Origin: RBG-16-64-43 sp964353865
Lineage (GTDB): Bacteria; Chloroflexota; Anaerolineae; Anaerolineales; RBG-16-64-43
NCBI GenBank assembly: GCA_964353865.1
Contig: CAYGXJ010000078.1
Coordinates: 1-64,000 of the forward strand
Direction: 5' to 3'
DNA: 64,000 nucleotides
Of the stretch, positions 8,287 through 18,118 are shown piece by piece. The notes beneath the pieces were generated by a model that was not told the origin of the DNA, ran no database searches, and saw nothing but the letters and a program-made list of their open reading frames with translations. Every line of letters begins with the position of its first letter. Positions within the stretch are counted from its first letter, which is position 1. A program made the translations under genes and the position numbers.

Positions 8287-9681
8287 TCAGCCGGCGTCAG
8301 GCGAGGCGCGCCGATCGCGCCGGGCGGCGCGGCGCCGCGCCAACTCATCGTTCAGCGCGCGATGCACTTCGCGCGTGATGGGGAAGGCGGCCGCCGCGGC
8401 GATGGCCGCCACCAGCAGCGCCGCCGGGACCCAGGTGGTGAGCGCGCGGATGCCGAGCAGCGCCGTCGGGGCCTGGACCGCGGCATTGGGCTGGTAGCCG
8501 GTGAGTTCGAGTACCCACCCGACCGAGGCCAGCGCCAGCGAGGTGCCGAGTTTCTGAATGAATCCGGACAGCCCCCCGAAAACCCCCTCCTGCCGCTCGC
8601 CGCTTTCGTACTCCACCGACTCGAGCGCATCCGCACCCATCGCGGTTGGCAAAACGTGCGCCGCGGATATGCCCAGGCCAGCCAGCACGGCGACGATAAA
8701 GACGGGCACGACCGCCGCCGCCGGCACCCACCACAGCGCCACGTGCAGCACCGCCCACACGGCGGTGGCGATGACGAAGGCCCACTTCTTCTCGTAACGC
8801 CCGGCCAGCCAATTGACCACCGGCAGGAAGACTATCGCGCTGGCAAGGATCGTCGCCAGGAAGATGGGCGTGTCGGCTTCGCTCACCTTGGCCCAGTAGA
8901 TGAGGAAGTAGGCGAACACGGCCTCGACCATCGCGATGGCCAGCCATGCCAGCCCGTTGAGGAGCAGTGACAACCAGAAGGCGCGGTTGCGTAGCAGCAC
9001 GCGCACCGAACGGGCGATGTCGCTCGTGCGCGCCGATTGAAAGTCCGCGCGCTCGCGCACGAGCGCCACCAAAACGAAGTAGGGCACCATGCTGACCAGG
9101 CCGATGCCGACGCCCGCCCACTGGAAAGCAGCCTGCACCGAGCCGGCGGCCTCGAACACGAACGGCAAGGCCACCGCCGCGAGGAGCCCAGTGACGATCG
9201 ACACACCGGCGCGATAGGTGACAATCGATGTTCGCTCGTCGGTGTCGAGCGAGAGCTCGGGTGTGAGAGCATAGTACGGGCCGGAGACGAATGTGTACGC
9301 CAGGTCGAAGAGCAGGTAGATCACCAGGTAGTAGGCGGCGCGCCCAGTGGACGTGGCCAGAGGCGGGACGAACCACAGCAACGCGTAGAACACGGCCATG
9401 GGCACCGCGCCGGCCAGCATGTACGGGCGGCGCCGCCCCAGCCGGCTGCGCGTGCGATCGGAAAGCGCGCCGACCAGTGGATCGTTGACCGCATCCCAGA
9501 TGCGCGCGATGAGAAGTATCGTCCCGGCGACGCCTGGGCGAACCCCGGCGACATCGGTGAGGAAGAAGAGAAAATAGAAGGGCAGGACCGTGCCCGCCGC
9601 CACCGAGGGCGCAAACTCGCCCAGGGCGAACACCAGCTTGTGGTACCACCTCAGTTTGCGATCGCTCGCGGAAAGCTGCAT
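8287..9681 (-). CDS. GPH-family sugar:cation symporter (MFS_2)
   Basis: This is a 464-residue, 12-helix major facilitator of the glycoside-pentoside-hexuronide:cation group. The family signature is clear: RIWDAVNDPLVGALSDRTRSRLGRRRP near residue 50-75. Helices are evident throughout, and a long central loop lies around ERADFQSARTSDI. It likely imports a glycoside or other small organic solute with Na+ or H+. ATG at 9681 has AAGGAG eight bases upstream. No glycosidase is adjacent, so the substrate is open. Confidence 0.87.
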   Translation of the reverse strand: MQLSASDRKLRWYHKLVFALGEFAPSVAAGTVLPFYFLFFLTDVAGVRPGVAGTILLIARIWDAVNDPLVGALSDRTRSRLGRRRPYMLAGAVPMAVFYALLWFVPPLATSTGRAAYYLVIYLLFDLAYTFVSGPYYALTPELSLDTDERTSIVTYRAGVSIVTGLLAAVALPFVFEAAGSVQAAFQWAGVGIGLVSMVPYFVLVALVRERADFQSARTSDIARSVRVLLRNRAFWLSLLLNGLAWLAIAMVEAVFAYFLIYWAKVSEADTPIFLATILASAIVFLPVVNWLAGRYEKKWAFVIATAVWAVLHVALWWVPAAAVVPVFIVAVLAGLGISAAHVLPTAMGADALESVEYESGERQEGVFGGLSGFIQKLGTSLALASVGWVLELTGYQPNAAVQAPTALLGIRALTTWVPAALLVAAIAAAAAFPITREVHRALNDELARRRAARRDRRASPDAG

Positions 9682-10103
9682 CAGGCGGCTCCTTGGGAAG
9701 GGATGGTCCCCACGCAAGGCTTAACACGCGCGGAGCACTGGAAGAGACGAGTTTGGCCTGAGCCTAGTCCTCGAGGCTATTGGGCCCCGGGGAAGTAGGA
9801 GGGTCGGGCCATGGCGGCGAGTGAGCATGATCTGGCGATTGGTGGAGCACGTGCCAAGAGGCACGAGCGCTGACAAGCATGCGCGGGCCACCAGAATGGC
9901 GCCCGACCGACAGTCCCGACAGCCCTAGGTGGCGCCAGGCATGCAAACCATTGTCCAGACTTGCATGGACCTGCAACGCGTGCGCGTGATTGGGGCAATC
10001 GAAAGACTCCTCCCATGGATTCATCCAGGAAGGGGAGGAATTTCGTATAATACAGATGGACATTGACGGCAAATGTCCCTCGAGAAGACACTGAGGACAC
10101 ACA
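9682..10103. other. Divergent intergenic region before etfBA
   Basis: About 420 bases separate the divergent symporter and etfBA genes. A TATAAT at 10046-10051 probably serves etfBA; no matching -35 is clear. Short inverted stretches (CACGTGCCAAGAGGCACG near 9849) are present, but no gene or RNA is recognised. Confidence 0.5.
10046..10051 (+). promoter_or_regulatory. Probable -10 box for etfBA
   Basis: TATAAT lies about 52 bases before the GTG start of etfBA, in an otherwise non-coding stretch. A -35 element is not evident. Confidence 0.4.
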
Positions 10104-11948
10104 GTGCGCATTGTCGTCTGCGTCAAACAGGTGCCCACGGCCGACCGCCTGCAGTTCGACAGCCGAGATCTGCGCCTTGTGCGCGCGGGCGTGCCGAACG
10201 AAATTAACCCATTCGATCGTCGCGCGCTGGCGCAGGCCATTGCGTTGCGCGAGCAGCACGGCGGCGAAGTCATCGTGCTCACGATGGGCCCTGAACAGGC
10301 GCGCGAGGCGCTTTTCGAAGCCCTGGCTTCCGGCGCCGATCGCGCGGTTCACTTGCAGGGAAGAGAGTTCGCCGGATCGGACACTCTGGCCACCGCTCGC
10401 GCGTTGGCTGAGGCCTGCCGCCACATCGGGTTCGACCTGATCTTGTGCGGCAAGTACACCACCGACGGGGAGACGGCCCAGGTGCCGGGGATGATCGCAG
10501 AGATACTGGACCTGCCCCAGGTTTCGGGAGTGACGGGCCTTGAGCTCAACGCCAAGCTCGATCGGGTGACCGTGACAAGCGAAGTGGATGACGGCCTGGA
10601 GGTGGTCGAGGCCAGGCTGCCGGCGGTGCTCACCGCCAGCGAGCGGTTGATCAAACCCATCAAGGTGTCGCCCGAGATGCTGGCCGCCGCGCGCAGCCGG
10701 CCGGTGGAGACGTGGGGAGCGCGCCAGCTCGAACTCGACCCGGTGCTGCTGGGGGATTCGGGCTCACCGACATGGGTCAGCGCGGTGCGCGAAGTCGTCA
10801 GCTGCCGCAAGCGAGTGATCCGCTCGGCGCACGAGGGCGCGCAGGGGGTGGTGGATGCGACGGTGCGCGATCTCCTGGCCGAGGGGCTGTTTGGCCGATG
10901 GCGAGCCACGGCCAGTGAGGCGCCGCCGATGGCGCATGCTGCCCGCTCAGCCGAGCGCGCGGTGTGGGTTGTCGCCGAGGTGCACCATGGCACACTGCGT
11001 CCGGTCACATTTGAGATGCTGGCCGAGGCGCGGCGTGTCGCAACCCGCCTGGGTGGGCCGGTGGCCTGCGTGCTCATCGGGCACGAGGTAGCCCCACTGG
11101 CTTCGCTTGCCGCGCGTCACGGTGCCGAGGTTGTCTACGTCGCGGATGCCGAGCCGCTGGGTGAGTTCTCGCTCGAGCAACATACGCACGTCCTGGCCGC
11201 CGCCATTCGCGCGCGCCGACCGCACCTGGTGTTGTTAGCTTCGACCGCAAGCGGCCGCGACCTCGCCCCGCGCGTTGCGGCGCGGCTGGAGATCGGCCTG
11301 ACCGGCGATTGCCTGGGTCTGGAGGTCGACGATCAATCGCGGATTGTGCAGCTTAACCCGGCCTTTGCCGGCAGCCTGATCGCGCCTGTCCTTACTCGAA
11401 CATTGCCGGTCATGGCTACGCTTCGTCCGGGCGCCGTGGAACCCTGGCCGCCGGATGGCTCGCACATGGTCGAGATCATCCACCTGGAGGTCGGCCATCT
11501 GCCGGCCAAGCGTACGCGTGTGCGCGATCACCAGCCGAGCGAGTACACGGTCCTCGACCTGGAACGCAGCCAGGTCATTGTCGGGGTGGGGATGGGCATG
11601 GGTGGCCCGCAGAATTTCCCGCCGTTGGATGAATTGGCGCGCGTGCTGGGCGCCGGTCTGGGCGCCACCCGCAAGGTGGTGGACGAAGGCTGGCTGCCTC
11701 GCCAGACCCAGATCGGGTTGACCGGTCATGCCTATGGGCCCAAGCTTTACGTTGCAGTAGGCATCAGCGGCAAGCCATACCATCTGTTCGGGTTGCGGCG
11801 CGCCGGGTTGATCCTCGCGGTGAACTCCGACCCGCAGGCGCCGATCTTCGCGGATTGCGACTACGGGATCGTTGGTGATTGGAGCGAGGTGGTCCCTCTT
11901 CTCACAGCGCGCCTGGTGCGTGCCCGGCGTGAAGCGGGCGTGACATGA
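10104..11948 (+). CDS. Fused electron transfer flavoprotein, EtfB-EtfA
   Basis: ETF shuttles electrons between acyl-CoA or other flavin dehydrogenases and a quinone or ferredoxin oxidoreductase. Residues 1-255 match the beta subunit (MRIVVCVKQVP; NPFDRRALAQAI; DGETAQVPGMIAE; LPAVLTASERLIKP). Residues 290-614 match the alpha subunit, including the FAD domain (GMGGPQNFPPLDELA, GATRKVVDEGWLPRQTQIG, KLYVAVGISG, AVNSDPQAPIFADCDYGIVGD). The subunits are normally separate genes. Here one chain of 614 residues joins them in the order beta then alpha. The GTG start has GAGGAC upstream. It may serve the acyl-CoA dehydrogenase encoded at 46996-48147, though that gene is distant. Confidence 0.92.
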   Translation: MRIVVCVKQVPTADRLQFDSRDLRLVRAGVPNEINPFDRRALAQAIALREQHGGEVIVLTMGPEQAREALFEALASGADRAVHLQGREFAGSDTLATARALAEACRHIGFDLILCGKYTTDGETAQVPGMIAEILDLPQVSGVTGLELNAKLDRVTVTSEVDDGLEVVEARLPAVLTASERLIKPIKVSPEMLAAARSRPVETWGARQLELDPVLLGDSGSPTWVSAVREVVSCRKRVIRSAHEGAQGVVDATVRDLLAEGLFGRWRATASEAPPMAHAARSAERAVWVVAEVHHGTLRPVTFEMLAEARRVATRLGGPVACVLIGHEVAPLASLAARHGAEVVYVADAEPLGEFSLEQHTHVLAAAIRARRPHLVLLASTASGRDLAPRVAARLEIGLTGDCLGLEVDDQSRIVQLNPAFAGSLIAPVLTRTLPVMATLRPGAVEPWPPDGSHMVEIIHLEVGHLPAKRTRVRDHQPSEYTVLDLERSQVIVGVGMGMGGPQNFPPLDELARVLGAGLGATRKVVDEGWLPRQTQIGLTGHAYGPKLYVAVGISGKPYHLFGLRRAGLILAVNSDPQAPIFADCDYGIVGDWSEVVPLLTARLVRARREAGVT

Positions 11949-11994
11949 TCGGCCCGGCCGCGGCCAGTGCCGACAGGAGCCTGCACCTCATAGG

Positions 11995-12050
11995 AGAGAG
12001 CACAGCATGCCTTATGCTTGCCCGCGTGGGAGTGGCATGCGCGAGCTTGG
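11995..12050 (+). repeat. 3'-end repeat, copy 1 (after etfBA)
   Basis: This is a diverged copy (GAGAGCACAGCATGCCTTA, then CCCGCGTGGGAGTGGCATGC) of the family whose best copies are at 28023-28070 and 61611-61662. It starts about 46 bases after the etfBA stop and is in the same direction as that gene. Confidence 0.6.
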
Positions 12051-12351
12051 CCGCGTTGGGAAGAGAGTAAGAGGGTGAACGCGAATGGACGCGCAGCCGG
12101 CCGAGAGAGGGCGGCCGGGCTCGTGAGGCTCCAAGATCTTATCGGCGCCATGGGTTATTCCGCTGCCCAGGTCAGACCGCGATGACATTGGCGAGAATCT
12201 GTCATTGCGAGCAGGGCGTAAGCCCGGCGTAGTAATCCTGGAGTGTGCGGGCCGCGGAACTTGGCGGCCCAGCGACACTCCCATTGGCGCCCCACGATCG
12301 CCTCGTCGCCATGCGCCTCTGCACAGCCCATGGCTCATCGCTATTCCGGTC

Positions 12352-12373
12352 GGGGCGCGCCATGGCGTGCCCC
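12352..12373. repeat. GGGGCGCGCCATGG-type palindromic repeat, copy 2
   Basis: A 22-base near-perfect palindrome centred on CCATGG, the same family as 1851-1872 and 28190-28211. Confidence 0.6.
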
Positions 12374-12500
12374 GACATTCATCACCTGGCGAGGTCCCGC
12401 GGAACACTCACCTCTCGCGTTGACAGGGAGGGCGTCTGTTCGACCACGGGATTGAGGGTATGATGGGTTTTGTTGTCAGCAATGACAATGGAGGAGCGGC

Positions 12501-13250
12501 ATGTCCCTCGAGCGCGATCCCCACGGAAATGAGACACGGTTCCTCCATCAGATCGGGGGCCTCTCGGGTGCGCGTGTGCTTGAGGTGGGCTGTGGGGAAG
12601 GACGGCTGACCTGGCGCTACGCGAACGCCACCCAGTCCACCGTGGCCATCGATCCCCTTCTTGAGCGCCTGAGCGCGGCGCGCAACGGGTGCATTGCGGA
12701 ATGGCGTGAGCGGCTGCACTTCGTGCAGGCCGACGCCGAGCATTTGCCGTTGCGCCACGCAGAATTCGACCGGGCGATTCTGGCATGGTCGCTGTGATGA
12801 ATCCGCCACGAGGGCATGGTGCATGCCCTGGAGCGGATCTGGACTGCCCTCGCGCCGCATGGCGTGCTGGTCGACGTGCGTCCCGTCGCGGCCCGCTGGC
12901 CGCTCGAGATCCTCTGCCCGGGTCGCGCGGTGCGCGCAGGTCGGGTGGATGACCGGCCGGGTGTAGCCGACGATCGCGCGGCGGATGCGGCCATGCACGC
13001 GGTCGAGCGCCGTGGGTTGTTCCGCCGCATCGACCAGGTGACCTTCCCCTTTGCCTATCTCTGGGATTCCGTAGACGAGATGAGCGACTACATTGCAGGC
13101 AACTGGGAGGGATGCGTTATCCTGCCGGGAAGACTGCTGGCCCGCGCTCGAAACCTGGAACGCGAGGCTCGCGGCGAGCGGCGTGTGCGCATTACGCTGC
13201 GCATGATCATGCGCACATTCGCTAGGCAGGATGAACCGCGGGGTGCCTGA
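12501..13250 (+). CDS. Class I SAM-dependent methyltransferase interrupted by tandem TGA codons
   Basis: The first part (codons 1-98) has the SAM-binding motif VLEVGCGEGRLTW, the acidic loop TVAIDPL and the motif IV region FDRAILAWSL. Two consecutive TGA codons follow at 12795-12800. The same frame then continues for 150 codons as IRHEGMVHALERIWTALAPHG, which is the expected next helix and strand of this fold. The product would be 249 residues and otherwise intact, with start ATG 12501 after GGAGCGGC. Ten bases after the second TGA is an 8-pair hairpin with a GTG loop (12811-12829), the position of a bacterial SECIS. The gene is therefore either a selenoprotein with adjacent selenocysteines, a double-stop pseudogene, or an assembly error. 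The methyl acceptor is unknown. Confidence 0.7.
12811..12829 (+). promoter_or_regulatory. SECIS-like hairpin after tandem TGA
   Basis: AGGGCATG pairs perfectly with CATGCCCT around the three-base loop GTG. The loop begins 18 bases after the second TGA and 21 after the first. Bacterial SECIS elements sit in this range and carry a G in the first loop positions. The same bases also encode protein, so chance pairing cannot be excluded. Confidence 0.4.
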
Positions 13251-13393
13251 GAGCGAGGCGAATTGGGCTTGGCACGTGTCTCGCCGCGCGGGCGCATGTT
13301 GCGCCCGCGCAGTTTGTCGCACCTCAGATGCTTCAGGAGCCCCAATGGCGGTCTTCGAAGAGGGTACCGAAGAGACCCCCACCTTGCCGACGC

Positions 13394-13903
13394 CTAGCTA
13401 ATCTCCCGCACAATGACGCACCCATAGGTCGGCGTCTCGGCTGGTTCGGGCGAACCGCCGGTCAGGACGGCCATGACCGCATCCGCGAGAAAGTGGCGCA
13501 AGGGCTCGGGCTGCCTCATCGTGCTGTCGTCCACGGCGCCGCGGTAGCGCAGTCGAGCTTGCCCATCGACGACGAATGCCTGAGGGGTGATTGTGCAGCC
13601 CAATTCATCGGCCACGCGCGCCCCGGAATCCACCAGGATCGGGCTTATGCCTCGCGCCTCCGCCTCGCTCGTCAGCAGTTCGAGCGATTCGTCCGCATTG
13701 GGGGCGACGAAGAGCACGCTCACCTCGGCAGACCAGGTTCGTTGCAGTGCAGCCAGGCGCGCCTCGGCCAGCTTCACCACCGGGCAATTCGCGGACCAAA
13801 ACAAAATGACCCGCACGCGGCCATCGGCCGCGGCCAACATGTGCGGCACCCCATGGATGTCATCGAGCCAGGTGGCGGGAAGTCTCTCTCCTAAGGCAAC
13901 CAT
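13394..13903 (-). CDS. Thioredoxin-fold redoxin (AhpC/TSA-like)
   Basis: This 169-residue protein has a thioredoxin fold with the pattern VRVILFWSANCPVVKLAEARLAALQ. It has one cysteine at the peroxidatic-like position and no CxxC pair. Other family segments are VLFVAPNADE, GISPILVDSGARVADELG and the cis-Pro region TPQAFVVDGQARLRYRGAVDD. It may reduce peroxides or act in thiol exchange, in the cytoplasm as no signal peptide is seen. ATG 13903 overlaps the end of the upstream TolB-like gene by 13 bases, indicating coupled translation. Confidence 0.8.
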   Translation of the reverse strand: MVALGERLPATWLDDIHGVPHMLAAADGRVRVILFWSANCPVVKLAEARLAALQRTWSAEVSVLFVAPNADESLELLTSEAEARGISPILVDSGARVADELGCTITPQAFVVDGQARLRYRGAVDDSTMRQPEPLRHFLADAVMAVLTGGSPEPAETPTYGCVIVREIS

Positions 13904-15351
13904 CGAGGTAAGTAGGCCCCCACTGCAAGCTGGCGCGGATTCTCGCCGGCGGCCGTCGTTACCCACACCTCCGGCGGCAGCGAGACGTGCGTCTGGTCGA
14001 AGCGCATGAAGAGCAAGAGCGAGCCGTCTGGGCTCCAGCGGATCGCGGAGGCGTTGAAGGCCGGGGCGTAGGTGAGCTGCCGCGCCTGCGTCCCGTCGCG
14101 TTCCATCACCCACAACTGGCGTCCGGGCGACCAGTGTTCAGCGTCGAGATACTTGCGCCCAAACGCCAGGTGGTCGCCATCCGGCGAAATGGCGACGTTG
14201 GCATCCTCGACCAATGGCGAACTCGAAAGATCGGTGCTCTCATTCGTCGCCAGGGTGACGTAGATTAGGTGACTGTAGAATTGTTCTATTGTGTCGCTGG
14301 GCGTGCCAAGGTCGGGCGCGGCCGAGGTGGAGGGTCCGACCGCGAGGGTGGGCGTCGCTGCAAGATGCTCGTCGACAATGCGGATCTCCGGGAAGATCAG
14401 GTGCGCGCCGTCCGGCGTCCACACCCCGACTTCGCCCGAGGCATTCGGTACATAGGTCTTGCCGCCGCGCAAATCGTCGACGACAGTGGTCTCTTGGTCG
14501 CCATCATAGTAGGCCAGCCAGGCTTGCGGACCCCAGACCGGGCCGCGGGTGGCATGCGCGGCGTCGCCCACAGGACGTGCGCTCCCGTCCTCCAGGTCGA
14601 GGATCCAAACCCGCGGGCGCTGTGCGCTGACGATGCCGCCCACACTCGGCGCGAGCACCGCTCTGTCGTAGGCCAGTTGGCGACTGTCGGCGGCAATGGC
14701 CGGGTTGCGGCACTGATCCCCCTCACAATTGAGCAGCTTGCGAGGTGCTGATCCATCCAACGCCAGGTACCACAGGTCCGATTGTGTATCCGGGGCCCCG
14801 ACGCTGTATACGAGGAAGGTGCCGCTTGGACTGACGTCGTACTCGAGGATCGGCAATGGGCTCTCGACGAGGGCGCGGCCCGCTTCACCCTCCAGGGGTT
14901 GGACCATTATTGCGTAGGTCTCGGCCGCGTGCTGGAGATACAGCACACGCAGACCTGCGGTTGAGAAATGCCACTGGTACGACCGCAGGAGGGGCAAGCC
15001 ATTACGCGAGCGCGCGCCAAGGGCGAGTGAGATGCGCACGGCGCTGCCCGTGGGCCACGGGGCGGCGGGCACAAGTTGAAGTGTGGTTCCTTCCCAGCGC
15101 GCGGAGGTGCTCACCTCCGGCGAGAGGCGCAGGTTGGCTTCCACGCTGTCTTCGTCCATAGGGACCGAAAAGCGAATCGTGAATGGGGCAAAGGCGCCCG
15201 CCGCCTCGTCGGCCGCCGGGCGGACTGCCACAACGCGCGGCGCGAGCAGCAGCGAGATCGCGGCGAAGCCGGCGGCAAACCCGATCAGGCCGAGCACAAG
15301 CGGCGGCAGGCCGCGCTCACGATGGAAGCGAATCCCTCGTCGGAAAACCAT
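13891..15351 (-). CDS. Membrane-anchored Ig-like (Big_5) plus TolB-like propeller protein
   Basis: The 486-residue product has one N-terminal membrane helix (LPPLVLGLIGFAAGFAAISLLL) after a positive start. A Big_5-type Ig-like domain follows (FAPFTIRFSVPMDEDSVEANLRLSP, TLQLVPAAPWPTGSAVRISL, about residues 50-130). The rest is a WD40/TolB-type propeller with repeated SPDG turns (DVSPSGTFLVYS, AISPDGDHLAFGRKYLD, IRWSPDGSLLLFMRFD). It is likely extracytoplasmic and of sensing or scaffolding function. ATG 15351 follows GAGGTG. A TATAAT at 15369-15374 on the same strand leaves a leader of only about ten bases. The redoxin gene overlaps its 3' end. Confidence 0.75.
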   Translation of the reverse strand: MVFRRGIRFHRERGLPPLVLGLIGFAAGFAAISLLLAPRVVAVRPAADEAAGAFAPFTIRFSVPMDEDSVEANLRLSPEVSTSARWEGTTLQLVPAAPWPTGSAVRISLALGARSRNGLPLLRSYQWHFSTAGLRVLYLQHAAETYAIMVQPLEGEAGRALVESPLPILEYDVSPSGTFLVYSVGAPDTQSDLWYLALDGSAPRKLLNCEGDQCRNPAIAADSRQLAYDRAVLAPSVGGIVSAQRPRVWILDLEDGSARPVGDAAHATRGPVWGPQAWLAYYDGDQETTVVDDLRGGKTYVPNASGEVGVWTPDGAHLIFPEIRIVDEHLAATPTLAVGPSTSAAPDLGTPSDTIEQFYSHLIYVTLATNESTDLSSSPLVEDANVAISPDGDHLAFGRKYLDAEHWSPGRQLWVMERDGTQARQLTYAPAFNASAIRWSPDGSLLLFMRFDQTHVSLPPEVWVTTAAGENPRQLAVGAYLPRWLP

Positions 15352-15368
15352 GCCCACCTCACCGGGGC

Positions 15369-15374
15369 ATTATA
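15369..15374 (-). promoter_or_regulatory. -10 box for the TolB-like gene
   Basis: TATAAT reads on the minus strand 18 bases before the ATG at 15351, leaving a very short leader that still includes a GAGGTG ribosome site. Confidence 0.5.
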
Positions 15375-15788
15375 ACCATGCCGCTTCCTCCGTCATTCCG
15401 AGGGTGCACCCCCTCCTGTCATTCCGAGGACGCGCCGCGCCCGAGGAATCTCCTCCTGCGGAAGGCGGGAGGCCGAAGATGCAATACGAGAGTTGCCATA
15501 GGTAGCCGAGTTTTCCGCTTCGTGCCGTGCCGCACCGCGGCCCGGTCCTCCTCGCAATGGCGGTGGGGCCTCCCTGTCGTTCCGAGGTGCTGCAGTCCCT
15601 GAGGAATCTCGGCTGGCGATGAGCGGAAGATCGGGGTGCCACGCCCCCTTCCACCCGGCCCGAATGTCTGATAATATAGGTCCTCTCTGCGCAGCGACCC
15701 CGGCCGCACCAGTCCGGGGTCCTTGCTGTGTCCCACACGCCGGCCAGGAGGGTTCCCCACCGGCGCCGGCGGCGAATGTGAAAAGAAC
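15375..15788. other. Intergenic repeats and leader before typA
   Basis: No gene is seen. From about 15385 to 15625 there are several copies of an imperfect repeat of the type GTCATTCCGAGG...GAGGAATCTC, partly in tandem. A hairpin at 15696-15721 (GACCCCGG paired with CCGGGGTC) lies in the presumed typA leader, and a TGATAATATA at 15669-15678 may be its -10 region. Confidence 0.55.
15385..15625. repeat. Cluster of CATTCCGAG/AGGAATCT-type dispersed repeats
   Basis: At least three partial units are visible: GTCATTCCGAGG at about 15391 and 15418, then GAGGAATCTCCTCCTGCGG at about 15443, and GTCGTTCCGAGG...GAGGAATCTCGG at about 15579-15612. Related pieces occur near 12200, 23252, 28165, 28300 and 48240. 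They are non-coding and resemble small mobile or recombinogenic repeats. Confidence 0.55.
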
Positions 15789-17648
<1,860 letters not shown>

Positions 17649-18118
17649 GTCGCGAGTCGGCCACAGGCCGCTTTCCGTTTCTTCGCCCGATCAACCCCTG
17701 CCAGCTCTGTGAGCCTGGAAGCCTGTAGGCCCTCGGCTTGAGTCGACGGCGAGGCGCGACCCTTGGCTGCACTGTTGCCAATATGCGGCAACGCCACATC
17801 TCGCCACCGGCAGCCCCGAAGCGCACTTTCCCTGCGGCCCAGCGTCATCTACCCCCATGGCTGGGGCGTTGACTGCGAGGCACTCGAATGCGAGTCTGGT
17901 GGCTCCACGGGCCACACGAGTCACCGAGGGCGTGAAGGGAAGGTTTCTTGCGTTGCGGAGCGCTACCTCTGGCACCTGCCGTTGCACCAGCAGTGTGTCG
18001 AATGACCCCCTCTCTCGCCATCGTGGGTGAATCGTTCAGTAATTCGCCCGGGCCGTATGCTATAATCCCATCCTGTTCCCCTCCCATCGATAATTCATGA
18101 CCGGATGGTGTCGCGGCG
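17649..18118. other. Intergenic region before dnaE
   Basis: About 470 bases with no convincing gene. Minus-strand open frames here have no recognisable motifs. The only clear signal is the extended -10 box of dnaE at 18058-18066. Confidence 0.5.
18058..18066 (+). promoter_or_regulatory. Extended -10 promoter for dnaE
   Basis: TGC-TATAAT is a TGn-extended -10 box about 52 bases before the dnaE ATG. No consensus -35 is visible. Confidence 0.5.

Larger units (their letters stand above)
11949..12500. other. Intergenic repeat cluster between etfBA and the methyltransferase
   Basis: About 550 bases without a gene. In order it holds a copy of the 3'-end repeat (about 11995-12050), a GC-rich inverted stretch near 12100-12120, a 'GTCATTGCGAG...GTAATCC' repeat (about 12190-12240) and a GGGGCGCGCCATGG palindrome (12352-12373). 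The same order (3'-end repeat, GGAATGAC-type repeat, palindrome) occurs after arsM. Confidence 0.65.

Noticed and set aside
11949..12500. Small ORFs near 12205-12463
   Set aside because: They overlap each other in three frames over a palindrome and dispersed repeats, and no ribosome site is present.
15385..15625. CRISPR array
   Set aside because: The repeated units are imperfect, of uneven spacing and occur elsewhere singly. No regular spacers or cas genes are present.
15696..15721. Riboswitch in the typA leader
   Set aside because: There is one simple hairpin with no recognisable aptamer sequence and no T-run, so it is recorded only as a leader hairpin.
17691..17987. Minus-strand open frame of 98 codons between typA and dnaE
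   Set aside because: It has no motif, ribosome site or coding-like composition; long open frames are common by chance in DNA this rich in GC.
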